Shown here in pieces: positions 14,742-23,616 of a DNA stretch of 52,022 bases. The stretch comes from Acidobacteriota bacterium. Its GTDB lineage: Bacteria; Acidobacteriota; Blastocatellia; Chloracidobacteriales; Chloracidobacteriaceae. The first letter of the stretch is position 1. Each line of letters begins with the position of its first letter. The notes beneath the pieces are model-generated. The model worked only from the letters and a program-made list of their open reading frames with translations. It did no database searches and was not told the origin of the DNA. The DNA is taken from contig JACQXX010000120.1 of the NCBI GenBank assembly GCA_016208495.1, forward strand, positions 1 to 52,022, given 5' to 3'. A program made the position numbers and the translations under genes.

Positions 14742-17123
14742 ATGCCTCCTCGTCTTTCTGCCTTCCAGATTTTCTGCGTTGTATCAAAGTACAGGTTTCT
14801 CCAACTGCGAAATATTCTGGCCGCCACCCTCAATGCCCAGCGAAAGGGAACTCAGCCTGAGGCGAATCGAACCGGCACGGCCCGTAAAGGTCAAATGTCA
14901 GTCTCACGGGTAATTTCAAGCCTGGTGTTGATCTGGATTCTCTTCGGAGGGATGTCACTGACAACGATGAGCGGTCTGGTCATCAACTTCAAAAAAACCC
15001 CCCAATTGATAGGCTTTAAACTTCCAAATACTGGCCAGCAGCTCAGCTTTGATCCAGGGGTTTCTGAAGCTGGGAAAAGCATTGTGCGATCCCGTCCGTT
15101 TCTCCATCAGGTCTCATTCCTTGCCTTGATAACTTTTGTCGGACTCATTGCCGTGTCAATGGGGTTTCAGGGCCGCAATCTGGCCCGACTCGATATGGCG
15201 GTTGAGCAATTACTCACGCTGCCAATTTCAATCCCACTCATTTTTTATAGCCGACTGGTCGAATATATTGTGTTTGGTTTTGGCTGGGGGGTGTATTTCC
15301 CGTTTTGTACTGTTTTGCTCTTTGTTTTGGGATATCGGTGGAGCGTCATTCCGCTCGCCCTTGGTCTGACGCTGGTTTTCAACTGTGTTTTGGCCATTGT
15401 GCAATTTGTCCTTGAAATCCTCCTGCGACGGTTTTTTTCTCTTTCCAGTATTTCCAATTTTCAAATCCTGGCCACGCTCAGCGGAAGCCTCTTTGTTTCG
15501 GTGTTTGGGATGTTTCCGATCTTTGGGGAATTTTACCCGGCTCTGTTCCAGTGGTGTGATCGGGTTGGCCGGGTCGCCTGGTATTTGGTGCCTTCCCTGG
15601 GGTTCAATGTGCTGCAGGGAGGTGTATCTGTACAAGATTTCGGTGCTCTGGGCATTCAACTGGCTGGTGTGGTGGTGACTGGGTTGATGGGGTGGACGAT
15701 CATTGGGTGGGCGTCACGCGCTGGGCTCGAAGCCGTCTCTGGTCGGGAAGCTGGTCAGCGGAAGCAAAAATTGAAACTTTCGCAAAGCCGCATTCCAGGA
15801 TTTTTCCGCCACGAGTTCATTATCCTTCGACGTGACAAACGGGCCTGGATATCAATGCTTTCACCACTGTTGATGCTGATGCCGATGCTTCTGGTTCCCA
15901 ACATGGCGAGCAGCATGCTTTCTGATCCGCTCAAATCAGGCGCGCTGGCTTTTGGATATGGAATGCTGCTGCTGGTGACGGTGTCAATCAACATCGTGAT
16001 TTTTGAAGGCGAAGCCTTCTGGATTCTATACACGGTGCCGCAATCACTGCTTCGACTCTTGCTCCAACGGACCGCTTTTTGGCTCCTCCTGGCCTGGGTG
16101 ACATCGCTGGCCATCTGGATAGCTGGCTTTAGCTATCGCCATCGGTTTGAAACTGGCGATCTGGTGGGGCTGGTGTGGATTGTCGCGGGTCTGCCGATCC
16201 TGGGTGTGTTGGGGATGGCGATGGGCGTCCTCTTTACTGATCCGCTGGCGAGAGAGTCCAATCAGCAAATTCGGTCGGACCTGGCAATCTTACCGCTGGC
16301 CTTTGGCGGATTATTTGCCGGAGGCATGTTTTTGCCGGGTATCTGGTTGAAACTGAACTGCCTCTTTTTGTTTGGAATGCTGGCGCTGAGCTGGTTGCAG
16401 AAAGCCAGCCAGCAAATTGAATATCTGCTTGATCCAACCGCCCTGCCACCTCGAAAAGTCCACGTTGCCGATGGGTTTTCCATCGGGGTTTTATTTCTGG
16501 TAGTCCTCATTTTTCTGATAGCCGGGTTTACCTTTCCCACCGCAATGAAGCCGCAGGTGGCCTTTTCCTTGAGCTATTGCGTCGCCGCGCTGGTAACGGT
16601 TTGTGCCATGGCAGCCTATGCGTCGAGCGAACAGCTTCCGCTCAAAGAAACCTTCTCGTTGTGGCAAAGTGGAATCGAAGAATCCCGCGAGACGGTTCTG
16701 GTGATGCTCAAAGGGATCGGGCTGGTGCTGGTGATTGTTGGGGGAAGTTATTTTTTGCCAGTTTCAAGACCGCCGCTGCCAGCCGGGCCATCAGGCGTTG
16801 GCGAAAGACTGGTTCTGACCATTCTCGGACCGGTGATTGCCCTGGGCATCAAACCGGTTTGGGAAGAAGTCTTGTTTCGGGGATTTATCTATCAGGGGTT
16901 GAAGACGTCAGTGAGCCCAGTGTGGGCGGGAATTCTATCTGCCTGTGTTTTTTGCCTGTTTCAGCCGCCCTGGAACGCGCTTCCAGTGTTTTTGCTGGGA
17001 CTGGTGACGGCCTGGACGTTTGAACGATCTCAAAGCCTGATCGCTTCGATGGTCGTCCATGCGGCCTATAACGGGGGGCTGATCGGAATTCAGTTGCTCA
17101 TCTACACGCGGTATCCGGGATGA
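14742..17123 (+). CDS. ABC-2 type permease fused to a CPBP (CAAX) intramembrane protease domain
   Basis: The 793-residue protein is highly hydrophobic, with about fifteen or more membrane segments. The first 600 residues resemble large ABC-2 permeases. The C-terminal part has CPBP protease motifs: EEVLFRG with E708, E709 and R713, and HAAYN in the last motif. The second motif, normally FxxxH, reads FCLFQ here, so one metal ligand is replaced by glutamine. CPBP proteins include CAAX-prenyl endopeptidases and bacteriocin self-immunity or processing proteins. The fusion suggests that exporter and protease or immunity function are linked, but the altered motif may mean loss of catalysis. The ATPase partner lies just upstream. 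ATG 14742 is chosen; no strong ribosome-binding site is seen because of the heptamer array. Confidence 0.8.
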   Translation: MPPRLSAFQIFCVVSKYRFLQLRNILAATLNAQRKGTQPEANRTGTARKGQMSVSRVISSLVLIWILFGGMSLTTMSGLVINFKKTPQLIGFKLPNTGQQLSFDPGVSEAGKSIVRSRPFLHQVSFLALITFVGLIAVSMGFQGRNLARLDMAVEQLLTLPISIPLIFYSRLVEYIVFGFGWGVYFPFCTVLLFVLGYRWSVIPLALGLTLVFNCVLAIVQFVLEILLRRFFSLSSISNFQILATLSGSLFVSVFGMFPIFGEFYPALFQWCDRVGRVAWYLVPSLGFNVLQGGVSVQDFGALGIQLAGVVVTGLMGWTIIGWASRAGLEAVSGREAGQRKQKLKLSQSRIPGFFRHEFIILRRDKRAWISMLSPLLMLMPMLLVPNMASSMLSDPLKSGALAFGYGMLLLVTVSINIVIFEGEAFWILYTVPQSLLRLLLQRTAFWLLLAWVTSLAIWIAGFSYRHRFETGDLVGLVWIVAGLPILGVLGMAMGVLFTDPLARESNQQIRSDLAILPLAFGGLFAGGMFLPGIWLKLNCLFLFGMLALSWLQKASQQIEYLLDPTALPPRKVHVADGFSIGVLFLVVLIFLIAGFTFPTAMKPQVAFSLSYCVAALVTVCAMAAYASSEQLPLKETFSLWQSGIEESRETVLVMLKGIGLVLVIVGGSYFLPVSRPPLPAGPSGVGERLVLTILGPVIALGIKPVWEEVLFRGFIYQGLKTSVSPVWAGILSACVFCLFQPPWNALPVFLLGLVTAWTFERSQSLIASMVVHAAYNGGLIGIQLLIYTRYPG

Positions 17124-17167
17124 GGAAAGAAACGAAAGCGGCGTCACGTGAGCCGCACTCCCAAAAG

Positions 17168-17200
17168 AAAAAACTGGCGGTTGGTCGCCGCCAGTTTTTT
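17168..17200. terminator. Bidirectional hairpin terminator between converging genes
   Basis: AAAAAACTGGCGG (17168-17180) and CCGCCAGTTTTTT (17188-17200) form a perfect 13-bp stem with a 7-base loop. A and T runs on both sides fit Rho-independent termination for the permease gene and for the converging LRR gene. Confidence 0.9.
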
Positions 17201-17263
17201 GGCCGTTTTGGGTAGAGAAAGGGAACAGTGATTTGGAATCAAACCGGTTCCCCGTTCAAACGG

Positions 17264-17986
17264 TCACTTGAACACCTGAAATGGTCCATAGAGTTTATCA
17301 ATTTCAATCTGTTTCTCGGGTGAAAACTGATTGTTTTCATAGCTCATGGCTTTCAATTTGGGCAGGCTCTTGATTTCAATTGGCAGGTCCGTCAACTGGT
17401 TGTTATTGATCTGGAGGTTTTCCAGCTTCTTGAGCTTGCCAACGCCTGCCGGAATCGCCGTGAGCAGGTTGCTGTTTACGCGGAGCGTAACGAGCATGGT
17501 GAGTTTTTCAATTTCATTTGGCAGGACGGTCAGTTGATTGACTGAAAGTCCCAATGTTTGCAGGCTGGTCAAATTCCCAATTTCGGCTGGGATGGCCGTG
17601 AGCTGATTGGCGGCCAGATACAGTTCCTGCAAATGTTTTAAATTGCCAATTTCAACCGGTAAGGTGGTCAGTTCATTGCTGGCGAGGCTGAGCCATTCAA
17701 GTTTTGTCAATTTTCCGATTTCCGGCGGCACTGATGTCAACGAATTGCCGGCCAGATTTAATCGGCGAAGGTTTGGAAAGTTTCCAATTTCAGGTGGAAG
17801 AGTGGTCAGTTGTTTGCTTCGGAGATCTAGATTAAACACCGCTTCGGGTTGTGCCAGGGCCTCTTCGAGGGTGGTGAAAACTCTGTTTTCAGCGTCCTGT
17901 TGGGGGGTGGCAGCTTTGGTCATTGGAGCGGCGAATAGCAGAACTGAAACCAGAATGCTTGAAAACAGCAAAGCGATGGATTTCAT
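17264..17986 (-). CDS. Secreted leucine-rich-repeat protein
   Basis: The ATG at 17984-17986 has a strong ribosome-binding site (GAGAGGGGG) and gives 240 residues with a signal peptide (MKSIALLFSSILVSVLLFAAP). The longer upstream frame lacks this support. About seven 23-residue LRRs of the form LPxEIGNLxxLxxLxLxxNxLTxLP fill residues 50-225. This is the bacterial 'small LRR' type, usually a protein-binding solenoid. A linker after the signal peptide (ATPQQDAENRVFTTLEEALA) leads into the first repeat. No enzymatic domain is present. It is a single gene with its own promoter region and ends against the shared terminator. Confidence 0.9.
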   Translation of the reverse strand: MKSIALLFSSILVSVLLFAAPMTKAATPQQDAENRVFTTLEEALAQPEAVFNLDLRSKQLTTLPPEIGNFPNLRRLNLAGNSLTSVPPEIGKLTKLEWLSLASNELTTLPVEIGNLKHLQELYLAANQLTAIPAEIGNLTSLQTLGLSVNQLTVLPNEIEKLTMLVTLRVNSNLLTAIPAGVGKLKKLENLQINNNQLTDLPIEIKSLPKLKAMSYENNQFSPEKQIEIDKLYGPFQVFK

Positions 17987-18511
17987 AATTCCCCCTCTCA
18001 ACGTAAAGCTTGCCGGTCGTGGGTAGGCCAAACAAGTAAAAGAAATTTTTGTTGATGTGTACTGATTGCACTGCTTGAGGAGAGCAAGAATTATGCCATG
18101 CTTTCATTGAGACTGAAATGAAAATAACTATATGTTTCGCCTTGTTTTGAAAATGGCATAACTTGTTTTATTTGAATGTTTTATAGTGAGCACTGAGTCA
18201 GAGTTTCTGGGGTGACTGATAGCCGGTGTTGGGAGCGAGTTAGTCAGGGGGAAAATTACCAGGAAAATGACCAAAAAATTGGGGAAAGATACGCGGGAAA
18301 TTCAACCTGAAATTGCGGAAAATTACCGGATATCAAATCCACCTTTGCCAGATTGGTTTTCAGGTAATATCCGAAATTCTGGATTGTCTCTTTCGCCCGG
18401 CAAGGCTATAACCAGTTGATCAACCCAACCCAAAACGAGTTTCCGCTGAAGTGGTTGATTCCACAACGGTACTGATTTCTTTTTCTTCAATGTCATCCTG
18501 GTTGAATATTT
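17987..18511. other. Divergent intergenic region
   Basis: The space lies between the start of the LRR gene (minus) and the start of the CHAT gene (plus) and should hold both promoters. It has mixed AT-rich and purine-rich tracts and some weak inverted similarity around ATTACCGGATAT and GGTAATATCCG (near 18325-18375). I see no coding frame, RNA gene or clear operator. Confidence 0.4.
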
Positions 18512-21500
18512 ATGAAAAACATCCGAACCTTGTTGAGTGGAGTCTGTTGTCTTGGATTGAGCCTGGGGCTGGTCCCCGAAGTATCAGCGCGGCAAACTTC
18601 TGACATCCTGAAACTTGAAGTCGGGCAAACCCAAACCGTCCAGGTATCAGGCGGTCAGAAATATCGGCTGTCGTTCAAAGCCAAAGCCAGTCATTATATT
18701 CACCTGAGCGTCAATCAGCAGGGAATTGATGTTGCCCTTCGGTTATTTTCCCCAGATGGGAAAGAAGTGGATATGTCAGACGAACCCAATGGAAACCAGG
18801 GGTTTGAACGTGTGAAATGGATTTCAACCGAGGCTGGAATGTATGAACTTCGAATTGAAGCCACCGACCCAGCCGCGGCTGTCGCACGTTGTGTGGTGCG
18901 ATTTGAATCACTGCGTCCAGCTACTGAACTCGACAGGTCGGTCATGGAAATTGACCATCTGAATGAACAGGTTCAGAGCCTGTTTCTTGAAGGGAAAATT
19001 GACACGGCTCTGGAGGTCATGCTGAAAGGGCTGGCATTGGCTGAAAAAAACCTGCCGCCGGATTCCGAAATGCTGGCTCAATCATTGAACAATCTGGCGT
19101 CGCTGTATTTTACCAAAGGCGAGTTTGCCAAAGCCGAGCCAGTGTATGAGCGCGCGCTGGCCGTCTATCGTCAAGCTGGTTTGCAGGAGTCACAAGATGC
19201 CCTGACCTTGTTGCAGAATCTGGGCACCCTGTATCAGGAACTTGGGAAATACAATCTGGCCCAGCCTGCCTTTGAACAACTCGTTGACCTGCGCAAAAAA
19301 GTGCTTGGCCCGGACCATCCCGAGGTGGCCCTGGCGCTCAACCGGTTGGCGATGTTGTACCGTGTCCAGGGGCAACTCGATAAGATTGAGCCGTTGTTGC
19401 AACAGGCGCTTTCAATCAATGAAAAAGCACTGGGGCCTGAGTCTGTCGGGGTTGCCACCAGCTTCAATACATTGGGAATGTACTATTTCTCGCGAGGGGA
19501 TCTGGTGCAGGCCGCCCAGGTGTTTGAACGATCTATTGCGATCATGCGCAAAGGGTTACCAAAAAATCACCCTGACTTTTTGACTTCCTACAACAACCTG
19601 GCGATTGTGAATGACCAGTTGGGGAACTTCAAAATCGCAGCCGACTATATCAATCAGGCACTGGCGCAGGCTGAAGCCCAGTTTGGCCCCGACCATCCCG
19701 CCGTGGCGTTGCTGCTCAGTACACTGGCCACCAATCGTCGAACCGTGGGAGATTTTCATCAGGCGCTCCTCTATGATCAACGGGCGTATGAAATCCGACT
19801 GAAACTCTTTGGCGAGAACCACAAAGAAACCGCCACCAGTTTGAATAACATTGGCTTTACCTATTACAAACGAGGTGATTATGAGAGTGCGGAACCGTAT
19901 TATCGTCGGTCCCTGGCCATCCGGGAAAAAGTCCTCCCAGCCAATCACGTTGAAATTGGCCAGAGTTACACCAATCTGGCGGCCTTATTGATCGCCAAAA
20001 AAGACTATCCACCAGCCAAAATCTGTCAGGAAAAAGGGTTACAGATTCTTGAGGCGGCGCTTGGCCCAACCCATCCGGATGTGGCCAACAGTTTGAACAA
20101 CCTGGGGATCCTGTATCAGGAAGTAAATCAGCTTGACCTGGCCAATGAGTGTCTGCGTCGGGCGCGTGACATCCGGGTCAAAGTGTATGGTCCGGAACAC
20201 CCAGGGGTGGCTTCCAGTGACAACAATCTGGGGATTGTGGCCCTTGATCGAAACCAGGTGGATGAAGCCCTCGCCCTGACTCAAAATTCGCTCAAACTGC
20301 GTCAGCACATCTTTGGCAAAGATCATCCTGAAGTGGCGATTAGCTGGAATAACCTGGCGTTGATTCGATGGACCACAGGTGACCTGAAAGCAGCCGTTGA
20401 CTGTCAGCGGACGAGCAATAACCTGATGGAGCGGCAGTTTGAACGCAATTTACTGGACGGTTCAGAGCGCCAGAAGCTCCAACTGGTCAAAGTCACCGCC
20501 AATCGTCTTGACCAGACCGTGACGCTGCATACACAGGCATTGCCGGGCGATGTCTCGGCGACCGAAATGGCGATGGAATTGATTGTACAGCGCAAAGGAC
20601 GGGTTCTGGATGCGATGGCCGAGGGCGTGGAGGCCCTGCGCCGTCGGGCAACACCTGAAGATCAAAAATTGCTCGATGACCTGACCAGTGCCCGGGCCCA
20701 GCTTTCGGCACTGTCGCTGCGTGGGCTTGGAAAACTCAAGCTGGAAGACTTTCAGACCAAATTGCAGACCCTCGAACGTCAAATTGACGAACTCGAACGC
20801 GCCATTAGTACCCGGAGTGCCGAATTTCGAGCCCAGGCGCAACCGGTCACACTCGAAGCCATTCAACAGGCAATCCCGAAAGACGCGCTGCTGGTGGAAT
20901 ATATTGCCTATCGAAAGTTTGACCTCAAGACACGAAAAAGCGGCGCCCAAGCCTATGCCGTGTATCTGCTTGGTCACGAGGGACCACCCCAGTGGGTATC
21001 ATTGGGGGATGCCGCGCCGATTGATGCCGCCGTGACAGAGTTTCGCAAAGCGCTTAAAACTCGAAAAACAGATTTGAAGAAAGTCCTCAATCCCGTTTCG
21101 CAGAAACTGGACCGGCTGATTTTCAAACCGGTTCGCCAGCTTACAAAAGACAAAAAGCAATTGCTGATTTCCCCGGATGGCGCACTGCAACTGATTCCAT
21201 TTGCCGCGCTGATGGACGATCAGGGGCAGTATGCGGTCGAACGATATTCGATTTCTTACCTGACCAGTGGCCGGGATTTGCTACGACTCCAGGTCAATAT
21301 TCCATCAGTTGAACCGCCGTTTATTGTGGCCGATCCAGATTACGGTACGGGGGCTGGCCCGACGTTGTCAGGGACGACGTTCCAGCCTTTGGAACGATTG
21401 GCCGCCACGGCCATCGAAGGCCAGCACATTCAGACGCTCTTTCCAGATGCGGCGCTGAAAACGCAGGGTCAGGCGGTTGAAAAAGTGCTCAAGTCAGTCA

Positions 21501-22060
21501 AATCACCGAAATTACTGCACATTGCCACCCATGGCTATTTTCTGCCGGATCTGGTTCCGACAGATCAAGACACCAATGACTCTCGAACCCTGACCAAAAC
21601 CCAGGATCTGGAAGCCGTCAATGTCAATCAACTCCGATTGGCGAATCCATTGCTGCGGTCAGGGTTGTTTCTGGCTGATGCCAACCAGCGTGGGGCAACT
21701 GGGGAAGACGCCACGCTCACGGCGCTTGAAATGACGGGACTTCCGTTGTGGGGCACAAAACTGGTGGTACTGTCGGCCTGTGAAACCGGCGTTGGGGAGG
21801 TCCGCAACGGAGAAGGTGTGTTTGGACTCCGACGGGCGCTGGTTCTGGCTGGCAGCGAAACCCAGATGATGAGCCTCTGGTCAGTCTCTGACCGTGGGAC
21901 ACAGGAACTCATGGCCCAGTACTATCAGCGGTTGAAAAACGGGGAAGGCCGGGCCGAAGCGCTCCACAATGTGCAGCTTGCCATGCTGAAAGACGCGCGG
22001 TGGGCACATCCTTTTTACTGGTCAAGTTTTATTATCTCTGGCGAATGGAAGCCGTTGTAG
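18512..22060 (+). CDS. TPR-CHAT protein (caspase-like protease domain), exported
   Basis: The 1182-residue protein starts with a signal peptide (MKNIRTLLSGVCCLGLSLGLVP...SARQ). A PPC-like beta domain follows at about residues 30-135. A long array of kinesin-light-chain-type tetratricopeptide repeats (about 160-640) shows LGPDHPEVA and SLNNLGxLYxxxG patterns. A coiled-coil-rich linker comes next (about 700-790). The C-terminal CHAT domain has the catalytic pair H1007 in LHIATHGYF and C1090 in VVLSACETGVGE, both intact. CHAT proteins are caspase-like cysteine peptidases. In Craspase a CHAT protein acts in CRISPR defence, but most family members are of unknown role. No CRISPR or gasdermin gene is nearby, so a defence role is not supported here. 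The start ATG follows an AT-rich leader. Confidence 0.93.
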   Translation: MKNIRTLLSGVCCLGLSLGLVPEVSARQTSDILKLEVGQTQTVQVSGGQKYRLSFKAKASHYIHLSVNQQGIDVALRLFSPDGKEVDMSDEPNGNQGFERVKWISTEAGMYELRIEATDPAAAVARCVVRFESLRPATELDRSVMEIDHLNEQVQSLFLEGKIDTALEVMLKGLALAEKNLPPDSEMLAQSLNNLASLYFTKGEFAKAEPVYERALAVYRQAGLQESQDALTLLQNLGTLYQELGKYNLAQPAFEQLVDLRKKVLGPDHPEVALALNRLAMLYRVQGQLDKIEPLLQQALSINEKALGPESVGVATSFNTLGMYYFSRGDLVQAAQVFERSIAIMRKGLPKNHPDFLTSYNNLAIVNDQLGNFKIAADYINQALAQAEAQFGPDHPAVALLLSTLATNRRTVGDFHQALLYDQRAYEIRLKLFGENHKETATSLNNIGFTYYKRGDYESAEPYYRRSLAIREKVLPANHVEIGQSYTNLAALLIAKKDYPPAKICQEKGLQILEAALGPTHPDVANSLNNLGILYQEVNQLDLANECLRRARDIRVKVYGPEHPGVASSDNNLGIVALDRNQVDEALALTQNSLKLRQHIFGKDHPEVAISWNNLALIRWTTGDLKAAVDCQRTSNNLMERQFERNLLDGSERQKLQLVKVTANRLDQTVTLHTQALPGDVSATEMAMELIVQRKGRVLDAMAEGVEALRRRATPEDQKLLDDLTSARAQLSALSLRGLGKLKLEDFQTKLQTLERQIDELERAISTRSAEFRAQAQPVTLEAIQQAIPKDALLVEYIAYRKFDLKTRKSGAQAYAVYLLGHEGPPQWVSLGDAAPIDAAVTEFRKALKTRKTDLKKVLNPVSQKLDRLIFKPVRQLTKDKKQLLISPDGALQLIPFAALMDDQGQYAVERYSISYLTSGRDLLRLQVNIPSVEPPFIVADPDYGTGAGPTLSGTTFQPLERLAATAIEGQHIQTLFPDAALKTQGQAVEKVLKSVKSPKLLHIATHGYFLPDLVPTDQDTNDSRTLTKTQDLEAVNVNQLRLANPLLRSGLFLADANQRGATGEDATLTALEMTGLPLWGTKLVVLSACETGVGEVRNGEGVFGLRRALVLAGSETQMMSLWSVSDRGTQELMAQYYQRLKNGEGRAEALHNVQLAMLKDARWAHPFYWSSFIISGEWKPL

Positions 22061-22090
22061 GGCTGAGAAAACCAGGGCTGAGGGCTGAAG
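22061..22090 (+). repeat. Short GGGCTGA heptamer array after the CHAT gene
   Basis: GGGCTGA units appear right after the stop codon, in the order GGGCTGA-GAAAACCA-GGGCTGA-GGGCTGA. They include the AAAACCA spacer seen in the other composite arrays. Confidence 0.7.
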
Positions 22091-22112
22091 AAGACGGGTT
22101 GGAGAACTTCTT

Positions 22113-22406
22113 TCCCGTGTAGGTTTATTGATTATTTCTCTGTCAGACCTGACATTTTGTGAATTGGATTGAGCATCCTGAAAGGCTGCAGTTCGGATAG
22201 CCGGTCGGTGCGAGGCTTTGCAAGTTACCACCGGAAAAAGGTTCGTTCTCTCCCTTTTCTCCCCGCTTCACCCGCGCCCCAAGGGCGCGGGTGAAGCGGG
22301 GAGAACCAAAAAGTGGCATTCGTATCCGGTGGTAGGCCCAAAGCGGCCAACCGACCGGCTATCCGAACTGCAGCTCTTCGAGGTGCAAACCCAAAAACTA
22401 CACATA
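22113..22406 (-). repeat. Composite palindromic repeat element, copy 2 (inverted)
   Basis: This is homologous to 2198-2650 in reverse orientation. A perfect 24-bp inverted pair, CTGCAGTTCGGATAGCCGGT and four further bases (22186-22209) with its complement (22350-22373), encloses a perfect 23-bp hairpin with a 3-base loop (22257-22279 and 22283-22305). The hairpin arms differ from copy 1 in about half of their inner bases, yet pairing is perfect in both copies. Outer ends CCCGTGTAGG and CTACACAT are degenerate. It lies in the gap between the CHAT gene and the next minus-strand gene. Confidence 0.75.
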
Positions 22407-22477
22407 AAATGGCATATGGATGTTTCCAATTCAGCCGCGGCATGGGTGGGAAATAGCCTCAATCTTTGAGCTTGAAA

Positions 22478-22966
22478 CTACGCCTCGACGCTGAGCTGGC
22501 ACTTCATACCTTGTTCACACATTCGGCTTCGCAGCGATTCCGCCCGGTCCGGATGAACCCGAGATTGCAAAAGGTGAGGCGTTCCATCACAAAATTCTGA
22601 TCGAAGCGCTGGTCCCGGCTTTTGCAAGTCAAATGCCCGCGAAAGAAACGCAAGCTGGGAATCAGTGAGGGCAAACGTTGGCTCCAGCGTGAGAGTGAAA
22701 AACGGCCCGGTGTAATCAGGCACTTCCGGATGTCCCAAAACAACCCAGCTTTCGTCAAAAGCGGGTTGCGGTTCTGGTAAGGCGACACAATGCAGTCGGC
22801 GTGCATGATCGCGGAGTTCGGTTTCATCCCGGCAAAGGAAGACAAACTCATTGCAGACTGGGCAATGCCTGACCTGTTCATTGACGGTTGGGGTGAGTTC
22901 AGCCCATTCACTCGGGCATTTGAACGTGAACTGACAGCGTTGAATCTGGGTTGGTTGACCAGTCAT
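22478..22966 (-). CDS. Small protein with an N-terminal zinc-finger-like module
   Basis: The product is 162 residues with no signal peptide. The first 55 residues hold C11, C17, C35 and C38, then C45 and an H..H..C pattern (RDHARRLHCVAL). This resembles a small zinc-binding domain seen in many environmental bacterial proteins with the sequence CPxxWxxLxPT...VRxCxxCxxxVYxC. The rest (about residues 60-162) has no recognised domain. Its function is unknown; a protein-interaction role is only a guess. It is followed on the same strand by two further small genes further right, not in a tight operon. Confidence 0.7.
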   Translation of the reverse strand: MTGQPTQIQRCQFTFKCPSEWAELTPTVNEQVRHCPVCNEFVFLCRDETELRDHARRLHCVALPEPQPAFDESWVVLGHPEVPDYTGPFFTLTLEPTFALTDSQLAFLSRAFDLQKPGPALRSEFCDGTPHLLQSRVHPDRAESLRSRMCEQGMKCQLSVEA

Positions 22967-23103
22967 CGGTTACACCCGTAGTTTCAACTTGGGAAACGCT
23001 TTCCGAGAAACAGGTAAATATTTCCTCATATGGATAAAGCTCGTTTGTGCCCTACGAGCAAGAACTCCAGCTCGCAACAGCCTTTTTGTTTCAAATCTGT
23101 GAG

Positions 23104-23610
23104 TCAGGCATTCCTTTGAAGAAACTTGATTGAGTAAAAAATTTTAACAGCCGTTTTTTGACTTTCAGAATCTTTGCATCTCACTGACATTGTCAACTTA
23201 CCAGTTGGATTTTTTTCAGATGGAAAATGGACGCCAGCAAAATAATTATATTCTGTTTGGCTCTGTGGAGCAGTATACAAAACAATTTTGGCTGGCTCGT
23301 GATTGATTTCTGTAACAAGTTGCTGAAATTGAGGTTGAGATGAGTCATCCAGTGAATTGGACCACATCCCAAAATCGAAACTCAGATTCATGCTCTGGCT
23401 TTTGTACTCTCCGACATAAGAATCAATACCTTGAACCGCTCGCTCCTGCAAATCTTTAGGAACAGAGAAGCTGAAGATTCCTCTTGCATTCACTATTTTC
23501 CAATCAGTTGGGGTTGTGTGGTCAGGCTGTATTTTATTTGTAGAACATCCAAAAAGCAGACCGAATCCCAGGAGTGAAAGAAAAACTATTTTCAGCCCTT
23601 TTATTTTCAT
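23104..23610 (-). CDS. Predicted lipoprotein of unknown function
   Basis: The 168-residue product begins with a lipoprotein signal, MKIKGLKIVFLSLLGFGLLFGC, with the lipid-accepting cysteine at residue 22. The mature part contains WKIVNARGIFSFSVPKDLQE, typical of small secreted proteins with a 'psbP-like' beta sheet, but I do not recognise the family. It is more AT-rich than its neighbours. It is separated by only 6 bases from the stop of the ATC-hydrolase-family gene upstream on the same strand, so the two are likely cotranscribed. Confidence 0.8.
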   Translation of the reverse strand: MKIKGLKIVFLSLLGFGLLFGCSTNKIQPDHTTPTDWKIVNARGIFSFSVPKDLQERAVQGIDSYVGEYKSQSMNLSFDFGMWSNSLDDSSQPQFQQLVTEINHEPAKIVLYTAPQSQTEYNYFAGVHFPSEKNPTGKLTMSVRCKDSESQKTAVKIFYSIKFLQRNA

Positions 23611-23616
23611 ACAAGC

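Noticed and set aside
18512-22060. The CHAT protein as part of a CRISPR-linked caspase system
   Set aside because: No Cas gene, CRISPR array or gasdermin gene is in the window, and the protein has an export signal.
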